Assembly: GCF_019345525.1 (NCBI RefSeq)
Contig: NZ_JAHKRA010000008.1
Location: 62,001 to 126,000 of the forward strand
DNA from: Flavobacterium sp. NKUCC04_CG
GTDB lineage: Bacteria; Bacteroidota; Bacteroidia; Flavobacteriales; Flavobacteriaceae
DNA: 64,000 nucleotides
Direction of reading: 5' to 3'
Shown: in pieces, positions 1 to 9,547 of the stretch
How the letters are laid out: the number at the start of each line of letters is the position of its first letter
How positions within the stretch are numbered: position 1 is the stretch's first letter
The notes under the pieces: model-generated
What the model was told of the DNA's origin: nothing
Databases searched by the model: none
The model's input: only the letters and a program-made list of their open reading frames with translations
Made by a program: the position numbers and the translations under genes

Positions 1-1
1 G

Positions 2-763
2 AAATTCAATGGTTTATTTGTCGAAATCAATGAGGCCTATCAAACCTTATATAAGGAAGAACAACGAAGTCGTTACGACCTTTTATGGAAAAATAAAGAC
101 CGACCTAATCAATCCAGTTATCGGCCATATCAACAAGAACAGTCCTATATTCAACCGATAATTACGCAGTTTTTTGTCGATAAAATTTTCTTTACAACAG
201 GAGATGTCGTTACCATAACTTGGCATACATTACATGCCGATTCTATAGAACTGCGCCCTTTTGGTTTTGTAAGTGCCCAGGGAATTAAAAAAATCAAGAT
301 CAATCATTCCAATCTCTTTTTAGAAATTGACATTATTGCTTTAAACAGCGTCTCGAAACGGTATTTTACAAGCAAAATTGTATTGGAAAATACCAGCCAT
401 CCCCAATCTAAAAATAAAGCAAAAAAAGAAAACCCATTATTTGACGATAAATATTCTTTGCGCAAAGAATTACTGTCCACAACAGGAAAGCTCGGTCGTT
501 TCTCTTATTTTAAAAGAATGTTTTCTATAGTTTTTATTGCGCTTTTAATAAGTCCCGCAGTCGTTTTTCCCTTAGAACATTCCAGCATCCCCTTGACCAT
601 CTTAATTACCATCACTTTTGTTTTAGGTACCATTCAAAGTATTAAAAGACTTAACGCATTACAATGGAGTTGGTATTATTGTATCTTGTTTCTAATACCT
701 TATGTAAATCTCTTAGCCTTGTTTTTACTAATTATAATCCCTAATTCTAAAAACAGCAAGTAA
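2..763 (+). CDS. J-domain protein with Ig-like middle and DUF805-like membrane tail (5' partial)
   Basis: The frame is open from the window edge, so this is the 3' part of a longer gene; the HPD motif of the J-domain lies outside. The first codons give the end of a J-domain (pattern INEAYQTLYKEEQRSRYDLLW, as in DnaJ helices III-IV). A middle part with the pattern GDVVTITWH resembles small Ig-like beta domains. The last ~90 residues hold about three hydrophobic segments and the motif RLNALQWSW...LIPYVNLL, which looks like DUF805. I infer a membrane-anchored co-chaperone-like protein; its client is unknown. A start at the TTG at 383 would cut the protein in half and is not the real one. Confidence 0.7.
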   Translation, partial: KFNGLFVEINEAYQTLYKEEQRSRYDLLWKNKDRPNQSSYRPYQQEQSYIQPIITQFFVDKIFFTTGDVVTITWHTLHADSIELRPFGFVSAQGIKKIKINHSNLFLEIDIIALNSVSKRYFTSKIVLENTSHPQSKNKAKKENPLFDDKYSLRKELLSTTGKLGRFSYFKRMFSIVFIALLISPAVVFPLEHSSIPLTILITITFVLGTIQSIKRLNALQWSWYYCILFLIPYVNLLALFLLIIIPNSKNSK

Positions 764-787
764 TTTCCTATTGTTCGTTAAACAAAA

Positions 788-819
788 AAACAGCAAAACC
801 AATACTGATTTTGCTGTTT
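788..819. terminator. Convergent rho-independent terminator
   Basis: Perfect 11-bp stem AAACAGCAAAA / TTTTGCTGTTT around a 10-base loop, with A- and T-rich flanks. It lies between the J-domain gene (+) and the protease gene (-) and can serve both. Confidence 0.75.
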
Positions 820-861
820 AAAAAATTATAACCTAGTTTTTTATAACTTTTTGCTAACTAA

Positions 862-2823
862 CTAATTATTAATCATCAATTTTTCGGAATGAGTTTTTCC
901 ATTTACATCAAACTTTAAGAAATAAACACCATTGGCTAATGCCTGAACATTAATAGTATTTTCTCCTTTATTAATTTCAGTAGTTTTTATAACTCGTTTA
1001 CCGAGCAAATCGTATAATTCAACTGTTGCATTACCATCAAGCTCTGCATTAATAAATACCGTTCCATTGTTAGCTGGATTTGGATATACTTTTAGACTGC
1101 TTGTAATTTCATTGGTACTAGCACTCATTCGCTCACCTATACCCACTGCATACCAAGCATTTTCTACAGCAATATATTCGGCAGAACTCTCTCCATATAA
1201 ATCCTTAGCCGATAATAAAGCTCCATTATATGCATCCAAATAAGTAGCCTCACTAGTCAAATAAGTCGTGAGATTTCTATAAGCTATTCTTGCTGCCTTT
1301 TCTATGCCAATACCGTTAACGGTATAATTTTTATTTAAATCATTAACTCCACTTCCACCCTCAGTCAACAAATAAAACCAATGATTTTGAACACCACTGT
1401 TATAGTGAACACCGCCATAATCTTCATCAAGATTAGCAGGGTTAATCCAATATTGTCCTTGATACGTATTCGGATTGCGGAAAAGTTTTGGCTTAGACAT
1501 ACTACGCATAGCTCCTTCTCTAAGCATAATATTTTCACCTATAGTCCAATTGGGATTAATATTGACATAAAATTCTATAGCTGTTCCAAATATATCTGCG
1601 AACGATTCATTTAAAGCGCCTGATTCTCCATAATAGGCCAATCCACCTGTTCCGTTGTTTTCAACAACCATATGTGTAAATTCATGTCCTGCAACATCCA
1701 AACCAACTACTGGATTCATATAATTTGCAGTTCCGCGCCCATAAACCATCAGGTTATAAGGATGTGGAAAAGCCGCTGCGTTATTGGGAAAACCACTTTC
1801 AAACTGTTCACTTTCTAATACTACTGGGTTAAAGTAATTTTTTATAACACTTTGCTCACCATCATAGCTCAATCTATTAAACATCTCTTGATAATAATCA
1901 TAGGTATGTTCCATACCCCAATGTGCATCTACTGCTGCATTCGATTCAAAATTACTCGTTGTACTAATAACATCTTTTGCTCCTGTTAGCAAACGACGCG
2001 GGCTATATTGTGCATCAGTTGCATCATAGGTTTCAATCTTCCGACCGTTATCTCTTAAGCGAAATCCTCCATCAAAACTATCAACTATAATATTCTGAAC
2101 ACCTTTATAAAAAGTTCTTCCCGTACCATTAACATCTGCATCATGAATTAAATTCACCTTCTTAATCACTTGACCTGTAGCATCATCAAGGTATACATTG
2201 ACCATTACTAAAGGTTCAAATGAATCTATTCTAAGTTTTTTAACCAATTTAGCCTCTACTATTCCCTTGGCATTTTGAATTTTGGTAAAAACGCTAGTTA
2301 TTGGATAATCTCCCTCAATCTCCTCTACTTTAAAAGCTGCTTTTGCTATAGCTAATGCACGCTCTGAACTCAATTTGGAAGTTGCATCTACATCTTTTAG
2401 GTCCATAACCTGACCGTTAATACTCTGAACAACATTAGCTTTTGTATGTACTAGTATCACGTCACCCTCTACAGCTACTCCTTTATAATAATGTTGAAAT
2501 TGTGTACGGCTGTGTTTTAATTCGTCTGTACTTTCTTTGATTTGAACAAAAGTATGATCATCGTCTAAATCAAACATTTCCTTAAAAGAGCCGCTAACTT
2601 GATTAACCGTTAATTTTTGCCCAATCACACTCATTGAAAAAGATCCAAATCCATTAATTCTCAATGGTTTTTGCAACTTTAGCGTTGTTGTTGTTGTTGT
2701 TGTTGTGTGATTCACTGTTTCCAATCGATCACTTGCATGAGATTGTATAGGGCTAGCAAAGAACAAAAATGATATGTATAAAAAAGCTCCAACATTATTG
2801 AGCGATAAGTACTTTTTTTTCAT
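862..2823 (-). CDS. Secreted M4-family (thermolysin-like) metalloprotease with T9SS sorting domain
   Basis: Zinc endopeptidase of family M4. The order is a signal peptide (residues 1-~30), a poly-Thr linker, FTP/PepSY propeptide (about 50-230), the M4 catalytic domain and a C-terminal domain. The zinc motif HEFTH starts at about H380 and the third ligand is E406 in NESFAD. The last ~75 residues (from SLKVYPNPANN to KLMINN) form a type A T9SS sorting domain, so the protein should cross the outer membrane by T9SS and be released or anchored. The start is the ATG at 2823, just before the signal peptide, rather than the in-frame TTG at 2835. The gene stands alone. Role: extracellular protein degradation. 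Confidence 0.93.
   Translation of the reverse strand: MKKKYLSLNNVGAFLYISFLFFASPIQSHASDRLETVNHTTTTTTTTLKLQKPLRINGFGSFSMSVIGQKLTVNQVSGSFKEMFDLDDDHTFVQIKESTDELKHSRTQFQHYYKGVAVEGDVILVHTKANVVQSINGQVMDLKDVDATSKLSSERALAIAKAAFKVEEIEGDYPITSVFTKIQNAKGIVEAKLVKKLRIDSFEPLVMVNVYLDDATGQVIKKVNLIHDADVNGTGRTFYKGVQNIIVDSFDGGFRLRDNGRKIETYDATDAQYSPRRLLTGAKDVISTTSNFESNAAVDAHWGMEHTYDYYQEMFNRLSYDGEQSVIKNYFNPVVLESEQFESGFPNNAAAFPHPYNLMVYGRGTANYMNPVVGLDVAGHEFTHMVVENNGTGGLAYYGESGALNESFADIFGTAIEFYVNINPNWTIGENIMLREGAMRSMSKPKLFRNPNTYQGQYWINPANLDEDYGGVHYNSGVQNHWFYLLTEGGSGVNDLNKNYTVNGIGIEKAARIAYRNLTTYLTSEATYLDAYNGALLSAKDLYGESSAEYIAVENAWYAVGIGERMSASTNEITSSLKVYPNPANNGTVFINAELDGNATVELYDLLGKRVIKTTEINKGENTINVQALANGVYFLKFDVNGKTHSEKLMINN
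2684..2704. repeat. (GTT)7 microsatellite inside the protease gene
   Basis: Seven perfect GTT units on the + strand encode a run of eight threonines directly after the signal peptide of the M4 protease (the last Thr codon is ACG). Unit gain or loss keeps the frame. Confidence 0.9.
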
Positions 2824-3572
2824 GATTAGGACCAATTGTGGTATTTAATATTTTATATTTTTATTAAGTATTTATTAAAAAAAACTTCTTTTAAAACGCG
2901 ATTATTCTAAGTTATTATAATTAAAAAACACACTTAACAATCATTTTGTATAAATGATGTTTTTACTACAATAAAATTACACTTATAAATAAAGTTTACC
3001 ACTGCAATAACACTAATTAAATGTGAAATAAAAACAAAAAAAAGTTAAAGTTTATTATTACTTATTTATTTCACGTTCAGAACCTTATTTCTAAACTGTT
3101 TTTTTCACTGCACTACCGATTTACCTATAAGGAATCACGCTTTATTAGCTGTTATATTAAAAAAAACACTTGTAAAGTACCTTAAATCATTGCCTTTAAC
3201 AATCCTAACTTAACATTGTTTACGATCAACACCAATACTTTCCATAAACAACAACTTATATAAATACTTCAATATTTTAAATAAAAAAACTAACTGAATC
3301 CTTATTTATATTTTAAAATTTTAAATATAAAAATACCTGATAAAAACGTAAATAAATTTATTTTAATAACAAAATGATAATAATCATAATACTTATCCAT
3401 AATTAAAAAATAAGATATCACTATTTAACCAAAAAAAATATGTTATAAATAAAAAACAGTTTTGTACGAATTTTAACTAAAAAAATATTAACTTTATTGC
3501 TGTCAACGATAGGGAATCTATAAATTTTTTTTGGTGATTCGATTTTTTAAAAACAGGTTTACGACAATTAGT
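2824..3572. other. AT-rich intergenic region, no gene seen
   Basis: About 750 bases between the divergent protease and porin genes. It is very AT-rich and full of stops in all frames. No clear TAnnTTTG promoter or hairpin was found. It must contain the promoters of both flanking genes. Confidence 0.6.
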
Positions 3573-4706
3573 ATGACTACATTTAGAAAGATTGCCTTGC
3601 TTTTTTTACTCCCCTCTGCATTAATTGCTCAAGCACAAACGGACTCTATTGCCCCCGTCAAAAAAAATTATCCTCAATTTCAGTTTAAGGGTCTATTTCA
3701 GGCACGATATTCCTCTGGTCTTAGCGAGGGAGTTGATTTAAATGGTTTGCATCATTCAGAAGGTGAAGTCACGCGAAATTCATTTGAAGTAAAAAGGATG
3801 CGGGTTCAAGTGAGAACGATTATTGGCGACCGCACCGAGGTTGTTGCATTGGTTAACTTGGCTGAATTTAAATCCGATCCGAAAAACAAAGTTTTAGAGA
3901 ACGCCTATATTAAATATAGTTTTAGCAAAGCAGTTAGTTTTACCTTAGGTCAATTTCGTCCTTGGTTTGGAATTGAAGAAACCTATCCCGTTGACATCAT
4001 CCGATCAATGGACTTCTCTAATCAATATTATGAATTTGGAAAACTCGGATGGACCAGTTTTCAAACGGGAATTTCAATGACTGGAACTTTAAACACCTCA
4101 TATTTCCCTGTAACCTACGCTGTATCCGTAATGAACGGAAACGGTCGAAATCAAATTATGGACAGCGACAACGGCAAACATTATTCTTCTAGAGTCGTAT
4201 TGGGGCTCTCCGAAAAATACAATATTAATTTCGGTATTAATGGTGGAATCGGAGAAGTAAACAAAAAACAAGTACACGCATACGGATTCGACCTCACAGC
4301 AGATTACAAATTTTCGGAACGCCTGATCCTAGAATCGCAATTTGTTGCCAAACAAGCCATCAACCAAAATATTTATTTTGCCATACCGGAAGTCGAAAGA
4401 AAAAATGCTTTAAGCGATTATCAACTGCGCGGATTCCATGTATTGCCTAATTTGAGATATGAAATTAAATATAAGAAATTGAGCGCGATCGAATTCTCTT
4501 GTCGCTATGAATATATAGATACCAATTATAAAGTCAATTCCAATTCGCGACAAACCATACTACCGATGTTTGGTTTAGAATTTTTAAAAGATTACGGCGC
4601 AAGAATACAATTGGGCATGCAAATCGACATTTACAAACACAACATACCCAACAGCACCACCTATGATAATAATCTATTGGTACTACAAGTTCAGAGTCGC
4701 CTGTAA
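3573..4706 (+). CDS. OprP/OprO-type (phosphate-selective) outer-membrane porin family protein
   Basis: An N-terminal signal peptide (ending near AQAQ) is followed by a beta-barrel pattern of alternating hydrophobic residues. The stretch from FQFKGLFQARY through VKRMRVQVR to LGQFRPWFGIEE is typical of the phosphate-selective porin O/P family, and the chain ends in a short hydrophobic strand (LVLQVQSRL). The start is set at ATG 3573, in front of a good signal peptide; the upstream in-frame GTG at 3531 adds a charged stretch that does not fit one. It lies 147 bases upstream of sdhC on the same strand, so it may bring anions or dicarboxylates to the succinate/fumarate enzyme. The substrate is inference. 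Confidence 0.8.
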   Translation: MTTFRKIALLFLLPSALIAQAQTDSIAPVKKNYPQFQFKGLFQARYSSGLSEGVDLNGLHHSEGEVTRNSFEVKRMRVQVRTIIGDRTEVVALVNLAEFKSDPKNKVLENAYIKYSFSKAVSFTLGQFRPWFGIEETYPVDIIRSMDFSNQYYEFGKLGWTSFQTGISMTGTLNTSYFPVTYAVSVMNGNGRNQIMDSDNGKHYSSRVVLGLSEKYNINFGINGGIGEVNKKQVHAYGFDLTADYKFSERLILESQFVAKQAINQNIYFAIPEVERKNALSDYQLRGFHVLPNLRYEIKYKKLSAIEFSCRYEYIDTNYKVNSNSRQTILPMFGLEFLKDYGARIQLGMQIDIYKHNIPNSTTYDNNLLVLQVQSRL

Positions 4707-4853
4707 TATAAATAGTTATAACAAACGTATAAACCATGATGACCACCACAAACAACAACGGTATTCAAATGCTCTTGGCTCAATCCAGAAACAGATTTAA
4801 CTGCTCTATGTCCAACGCGAATCGCCTAGTATTAATTGATAAAAACAGCATCT

Positions 4854-5507
4854 ATGCAAACCTTAACTAGAAAAATCATTTTATGCTTTACAGGCCTATT
4901 TCTGTGTTTCTTTTTGGTGATTCACCTCTTGGGTAACTTACAATTGTTTCTACCCCCAGAAGAAGCGCATTTACAATTCAATGCCTATTCTCATTTTTTA
5001 TCTGGAAATCCCTTGATTAAATTGGTGTCCTACGGACTATATGCCTCTATTATAGCGCATGTTGTTTATGCATTAATCATCACTGTACAAAATAAAAAAT
5101 CAGGCGGTAACTATCAGAAAGACCAAAGAGGTCGTTCGAGCAAATGGTATAGTCGAAATATGGGTGTTTTAGGTACAATTATACTTGTTTTTTTAATTAT
5201 ACATTTTAAAAACTTTTGGTACGAATACAAGTTTGGAAGCCTTCCACTCGATGCAAATGGCAATCGAGATCTATATCAACTCGTAGTCGAAATCTACCAA
5301 ATATGGTGGTATGTGATTATTTATGTTGTAGCGATGATCGCCTTGGGCTATCATTTACTACACGGTTTTTTTAGCGCCATCAGAACACTAGGAGTCTTTC
5401 ATCCAAAATTTGTAAAAGGGATTCGATATTTTGGTATTTTCTATTCCTTAGCCATCAGTCTAGGCTTTGCTATCATTCCTATATATATCTATTTTACTAA
5501 ATCCTAA
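4854..5507 (+). CDS. sdhC: Succinate dehydrogenase/fumarate reductase cytochrome b subunit
   Basis: Membrane anchor of complex II. About 217 residues with five predicted membrane helices and histidines spread in HLLGN, AHVVY, IHFKN and YHLLHG. This fits the single-subunit, two-haem type B anchor known from Bacillus SdhC and Wolinella FrdC. The ATG at 4854 is chosen over the TTG at 4836 because it directly precedes the first helix. It is first in the sdhCAB operon, 43 bases before sdhA. It passes electrons between menaquinone and the catalytic subunits. Confidence 0.92.
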   Translation: MQTLTRKIILCFTGLFLCFFLVIHLLGNLQLFLPPEEAHLQFNAYSHFLSGNPLIKLVSYGLYASIIAHVVYALIITVQNKKSGGNYQKDQRGRSSKWYSRNMGVLGTIILVFLIIHFKNFWYEYKFGSLPLDANGNRDLYQLVVEIYQIWWYVIIYVVAMIALGYHLLHGFFSAIRTLGVFHPKFVKGIRYFGIFYSLAISLGFAIIPIYIYFTKS

Positions 5508-5550
5508 AACCTAAACTTATTATTAAAGGCGGTTTAAAAAACACAAGCTT

Positions 5551-7467
5551 ATGATATTAGATGCGAAAATCCCCACAGGTCCTTTAGAGGAAAAGTGGTC
5601 AAACTATAAAAAGAATGCCCAATTAGTTAATCCAGCAAATCGAAAAAAAATAGACGTAATAGTTATTGGAACTGGTCTAGCGGGTAGTTCCATAGCGGCA
5701 TCACTCGGAGAAATGGGTTATAACATCAAGTCCTTTTGCTTTCAAGATAGTGCCCGACGAGCACACTCTGTAGCAGCACAAGGCGGAGTTAATGCTGCTA
5801 AAAACTATAAAAATGACGGTGATAGTATCTATCGAATGTTTGTCGATACTTTAAAAGGAGGAGATTTCAGATCCAGAGAAGCCAATGTATATCGTATGGC
5901 TGAATGCTCTTTAAATCTAATCGATCAAGCTGTTGCTCAAGGAGTTCCCTTTGGAAGAGAATACGGTGGTTATCTGAACAATCGTTCCTTTGGAGGTGTA
6001 CAAGTAAGTAGAACCTTTTATTCCCGAGGTCAAACCGGCCAGCAATTACTGATTGGCGCCTATCAGGCTCTGATGCGTCAGGTCAACAAAAAGACGGTAC
6101 AACTATACACCCGTCATGAAATGTTGGATTTGGTAGTTATTGACGGCAAAGCCCGCGGTGTTATCGTACGAAATCTCGATACGGGTCAAATCGAAAGGCA
6201 CGCTGCACATGCTGTAGTATTAGCCACGGGAGGGTTTGGGAAAATCTACTATTTATCAACCTTAGCTATGGGATGTAACGGTTCAGCAATTTGGCGTGCA
6301 CATAAAAAAGGTGCTTTGATGGCCTGTCCAAGTTGGACACAGATTCACCCTACCTCGCTACCGCAATCGGGAGATTATCAATCGAAGCTCACCCTGATGT
6401 CGGAATCGTTGCGAAATGACGGACGTATTTGGGTTCCTTTAAAGGAAAACGAAGAGCGCTTAGCCAATGATATACCCGAAGACCAACGCGACTATTATTT
6501 GGAGCGCAGATATCCGGCTTTTGGAAATCTAGCCCCTAGAGATATTTCTTCGCGAGCAGCCAAAGAACGCATTGATGCCGGATTTGGTATAGGCGCCTTA
6601 AAAAATGCCGTTTACCTCGATTTTTCTAAAGCAATAAAAGAACAAGGAGTTGGAAAAATCAAAGAAAAATACGGGAATTTATTTGATATGTATCATAAAA
6701 TTACTGGAATTGATGCCTACAAAGAACCGATGATGATTTCGCCTGCAGCGCATTTTTCTATGGGAGGTCTTTGGGTAGATTACGAACTGATGACTACCAT
6801 TCCGGGTCTATTCGCATTAGGAGAAGCGAATTTTGCCGATCACGGTGCCAACCGATTGGGGGCAAACTCTCTTTTACAAGCTTGTGTTGACGGTTATTTT
6901 ATTGCGCCGTATACGATGGCCAACTATTTATCTACAGAAATTCACACCGGAAAAATTTCAACAGACCACCCTGCTTTTGCAGAGTCAGAACAAGCTGTCA
7001 CCGAACAATTAAATCAATTTATTAACTGTAAAGGCAATAAAACGGTCGATTATTACCACAAGCATCTAGGGAAAATATTATATGATTATTGTGGACTAAC
7101 TCGAAATGAAACCGGTTTAAAATCGGCTATTGAACTCATTCAAAAACTCCGCGCAGAATTTTATAAAAACGTACATATTCCCGGAGAGACTACTACAATG
7201 AACAACGAATTGGAAAAAGCCGGTCGCGTAGCCGATTATCTAGAAATCGGAGAACTGATGTGTTATGATGCCTTAACAAGAAATGAATCTTGTGGAGCGC
7301 ATTTTAGAGAAGAATACCAAACTCAAGATGGAGAAGCCATGAGAAATGATGCCGATTTCCAATTTATCTCTGCCTGGGGATGGACTGGTAAAAATGCAAC
7401 TCCCGAACTCAACAAAGAGCCTCTGGTTTTTGAATACGTACAACCCATTGTAAGAAGTTATAAATAA
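5551..7467 (+). CDS. sdhA: Succinate dehydrogenase/fumarate reductase flavoprotein subunit
   Basis: Catalytic subunit that interconverts succinate and fumarate. It has the FAD dinucleotide motif GTGLAG (residues 40-45), the covalent-flavin histidine H72 in [11 protein letters not shown], the active-site stretch MGGLWVD, and the FAD loop [17 protein letters not shown]. The length of 638 is normal for the Bacillus/Wolinella-like group. It sits between sdhC and sdhB. Sequence alone does not decide whether the complex works mainly as succinate dehydrogenase or fumarate reductase. Confidence 0.96.
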   Translation: MILDAKIPTGPLEEKWSNYKKNAQLVNPANRKKIDVIVIGTGLAGSSIAASLGEMGYNIKSFCFQDSARRAHSVAAQGGVNAAKNYKNDGDSIYRMFVDTLKGGDFRSREANVYRMAECSLNLIDQAVAQGVPFGREYGGYLNNRSFGGVQVSRTFYSRGQTGQQLLIGAYQALMRQVNKKTVQLYTRHEMLDLVVIDGKARGVIVRNLDTGQIERHAAHAVVLATGGFGKIYYLSTLAMGCNGSAIWRAHKKGALMACPSWTQIHPTSLPQSGDYQSKLTLMSESLRNDGRIWVPLKENEERLANDIPEDQRDYYLERRYPAFGNLAPRDISSRAAKERIDAGFGIGALKNAVYLDFSKAIKEQGVGKIKEKYGNLFDMYHKITGIDAYKEPMMISPAAHFSMGGLWVDYELMTTIPGLFALGEANFADHGANRLGANSLLQACVDGYFIAPYTMANYLSTEIHTGKISTDHPAFAESEQAVTEQLNQFINCKGNKTVDYYHKHLGKILYDYCGLTRNETGLKSAIELIQKLRAEFYKNVHIPGETTTMNNELEKAGRVADYLEIGELMCYDALTRNESCGAHFREEYQTQDGEAMRNDADFQFISAWGWTGKNATPELNKEPLVFEYVQPIVRSYK

Positions 7468-7553
7468 TTTAATAAAAAGGAATTCGGAATCGTAATTTTC
7501 CTCAGACAAACTAAGGATGTTATGGGTCAATCCCTTTCAAAAATAATTACAAT

Positions 7554-8300
7554 ATGAAACTAAATCTAAAAATCTGGAGACAAAAAGATCAAGAATCAAC
7601 CGGTAAACTTGTCGATTACCCATTAGAAGATATCAATCCGCATATGTCCTTTTTAGAAATGTTGGATACCTTAAATGAAAAATTGATATTATCCAATGAG
7701 GCTCCTGTTGAATTTGACCACGACTGCCGTGAGGGAATTTGCGGACAATGCGGCGTGATGATTAATGGCTTAGCTCACGGACCATTAAAAAATACGACAA
7801 CCTGCCAACTGCATTTAAGGGAATTCAAAGATGGGGAGACCGTCGTTATCGAACCGTTCCGCTCTGGAGCTTTTCCAATAAAACGCGATTTAAAAGTTGA
7901 CCGTGGAGCATTTGACCGCATCATTTCTTCTGGTGGTTATGTATCTGTTAACACAGGGCAATCACCCGAAGCGAACAGTATCCCTATTAACCATATCATA
8001 GCCGAATCCGCCTTCGATTCCGCAGCATGTATAGGTTGTGGAGCCTGTGTTGCTACTTGTAAAAATGGTAGTGCCGCCCTATTTACCGCGGCTAAAATCA
8101 CCCACTTAGCCAAGCTACCACAAGGCAAAGAAGAACGCAATCAGAGGGTTTTAAATATGGTTTATCAAATGGACCAAGAAGCCTTCGGACACTGTTCAAA
8201 TACCGAGGCTTGTGAAGTAGAATGTCCTCAAAGTATTTCAGTACTTAATATAGCACAAATGAACTACGAATACAATAGAGCTAAAACCCTAAAGCATTAA
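7554..8300 (+). CDS. sdhB: Succinate dehydrogenase/fumarate reductase iron-sulfur subunit
   Basis: Electron-transfer subunit of complex II. The N-terminal plant-type ferredoxin part carries the [2Fe-2S] cysteines in CREGICGQCG and a later CQLHL. The C-terminal part has CIGCGACVATC and CSNTEACEVECP for the [4Fe-4S] and [3Fe-4S] clusters. It follows sdhA after 86 bases and is last in the operon, with a strong hairpin directly downstream. Confidence 0.96.
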   Translation: MKLNLKIWRQKDQESTGKLVDYPLEDINPHMSFLEMLDTLNEKLILSNEAPVEFDHDCREGICGQCGVMINGLAHGPLKNTTTCQLHLREFKDGETVVIEPFRSGAFPIKRDLKVDRGAFDRIISSGGYVSVNTGQSPEANSIPINHIIAESAFDSAACIGCGACVATCKNGSAALFTAAKITHLAKLPQGKEERNQRVLNMVYQMDQEAFGHCSNTEACEVECPQSISVLNIAQMNYEYNRAKTLKH

Positions 8301-8310
8301 AGTAACACCA

Positions 8311-8344
8311 TCAAAAAAGGCGAATAATTTTCGCCCTTTTTGAT
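8311..8344 (+). terminator. Terminator of the sdh operon
   Basis: Fourteen-base arms (left TCAAAAAAGGCGAA, right TTCGCCCTTTTTGA, one mismatch) with a TTTTT tail, starting 10 bases after the sdhB stop. Confidence 0.85.
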
Positions 8345-8693
8345 TAATAAAGTCTTTTTATAGGAATGTCTTGTTTATCAAAAAGAACATCATTCCAAAA
8401 CTGATAGACACAAACCGATTATTGATTGACCTGATTCCCACTTTGGTCGCTTGAAAGCAATGCCTTTTCCGAGCTAATTCTAGCCGATTAACCCCCAACC
8501 TACCTCAAATCTACTTATTTATTAAATCCCTAACTCCTATTTAGCATAACGAGTAAAATCAGCCCCTAGCAATCGTGCTAAATAGTAATTTTTTCCCATT
8601 AAAAATTACTATTTTTACCTTTGAATTTATAGTTGTTAATGTAGTTTCCTTTTATAAAAAAAAGAAACGATAACCGAATTTAAAACTTTTAGA
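8345..8693. other. Intergenic region with a -7 promoter motif
   Basis: About 350 bases without a credible reading frame. The only signal is TACCTTTG at 8616-8623, 70 bases before the methyltransferase. Confidence 0.5.
8616..8623 (+). promoter_or_regulatory. Bacteroidota -7 box (TAnnTTTG) for the methyltransferase
   Basis: TACCTTTG matches TAnnTTTG exactly. No TTG was found at the -33 spacing, only T-rich sequence. Confidence 0.5.
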
Positions 8694-9323
8694 ATGGAAG
8701 ATCACTGGCTGAATAGATGGAACGACAGATATAAAGATGAAGAATATGCGTATGGAAAAGACCCCAATCTCTTTTTAAAGGAACAGTTAGATGGTTGTTC
8801 TCCATCTACAATCCTCTTCGCCGCAGAAGGAGAAGGACGTAATGCCGTTTATGCTGCAGCAAATGGCTGGAAGGTTTCTGCCTTCGACATCAGCGCAGAA
8901 GGTCAGAAAAAAGCATTACATTTAGCTAGACAAAACGATACCTCCATCGATTATAAAGTGGGTTATTTGGAAAAAATCCACTATCAACCTGAACAATTTA
9001 ATGTTATTGCATTGATTTACGCTCATTTTCCCGCAGCTATCAAATCTTCCTACCACCAGCTTTTAAATACATACCTAAGCGTTGGAGGGTTAGTCATTTT
9101 CGAAGCTTTTAGTAAGGATCACCTCCAATATAACACCTCAAACCCAAAAGTTGGTGGACCTAAAGATATCGACGACTTGTTTTCGATAGCGGAAATTAAA
9201 TCCGATTTCTCTAATTTCGAAATCTTATTGTTAGAGCAAAAGGAAATTGAACTCAGTGAAGGCCATTTTCATAACGGAACGGGTTCCGTCATTCGATTTG
9301 TGGGTCGAAAAAAAGCAGTGTAA
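8694..9323 (+). CDS. Class I SAM-dependent methyltransferase
   Basis: A 209-residue protein with a short helical lead (WNDRYKDEEYAYGKDPN) typical of TehB/thiopurine-like methyltransferases. SAM-binding motif I is LFAAEGEGRNAVYAA, the acidic ribose-binding residue lies in VSAFDIS, and the post-motif strand is VIALIYAHFP. The substrate is unknown; small electrophiles or metalloids are handled by relatives. It is transcribed alone, between the sdh terminator and a convergent hairpin. Confidence 0.82.
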   Translation: MEDHWLNRWNDRYKDEEYAYGKDPNLFLKEQLDGCSPSTILFAAEGEGRNAVYAAANGWKVSAFDISAEGQKKALHLARQNDTSIDYKVGYLEKIHYQPEQFNVIALIYAHFPAAIKSSYHQLLNTYLSVGGLVIFEAFSKDHLQYNTSNPKVGGPKDIDDLFSIAEIKSDFSNFEILLLEQKEIELSEGHFHNGTGSVIRFVGRKKAV

Positions 9324-9505
9324 ATCACCTTTTCAATTACGGAAAATAATTTTTTAACCATAAGTGAACCGTGAAAAATAATTTTTTTTCGAGAAATCGA
9401 ATCGATAGTACCCGATAACTTTCTAAAATACAACACAGACAATAATCAAAACAACTAACTGTTTTAAAACAGATTAACACATTCGCATAAAAGTAATCAT
9501 TTAAA

Positions 9506-9532
9506 GTCTCGAGGTTTTGGTTTCCTCGAGAC
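9506..9532. terminator. Convergent terminator hairpin
   Basis: Perfect 9-bp stem GTCTCGAGG / CCTCGAGAC with a 9-base loop. On the + strand it is followed by a T-rich tail, which fits the end of the methyltransferase gene. The convergent CstB-like gene ends at 9548. Confidence 0.75.
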
Positions 9533-9547
9533 CGTTTGTTTTTTTGA

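Noticed and set aside
4736..4868. Small frame starting ATGATGACC between the porin and sdhC
   Set aside because: It runs into sdhC in another frame and its Asn/Thr-rich reading has no pattern. More likely the sdh leader.
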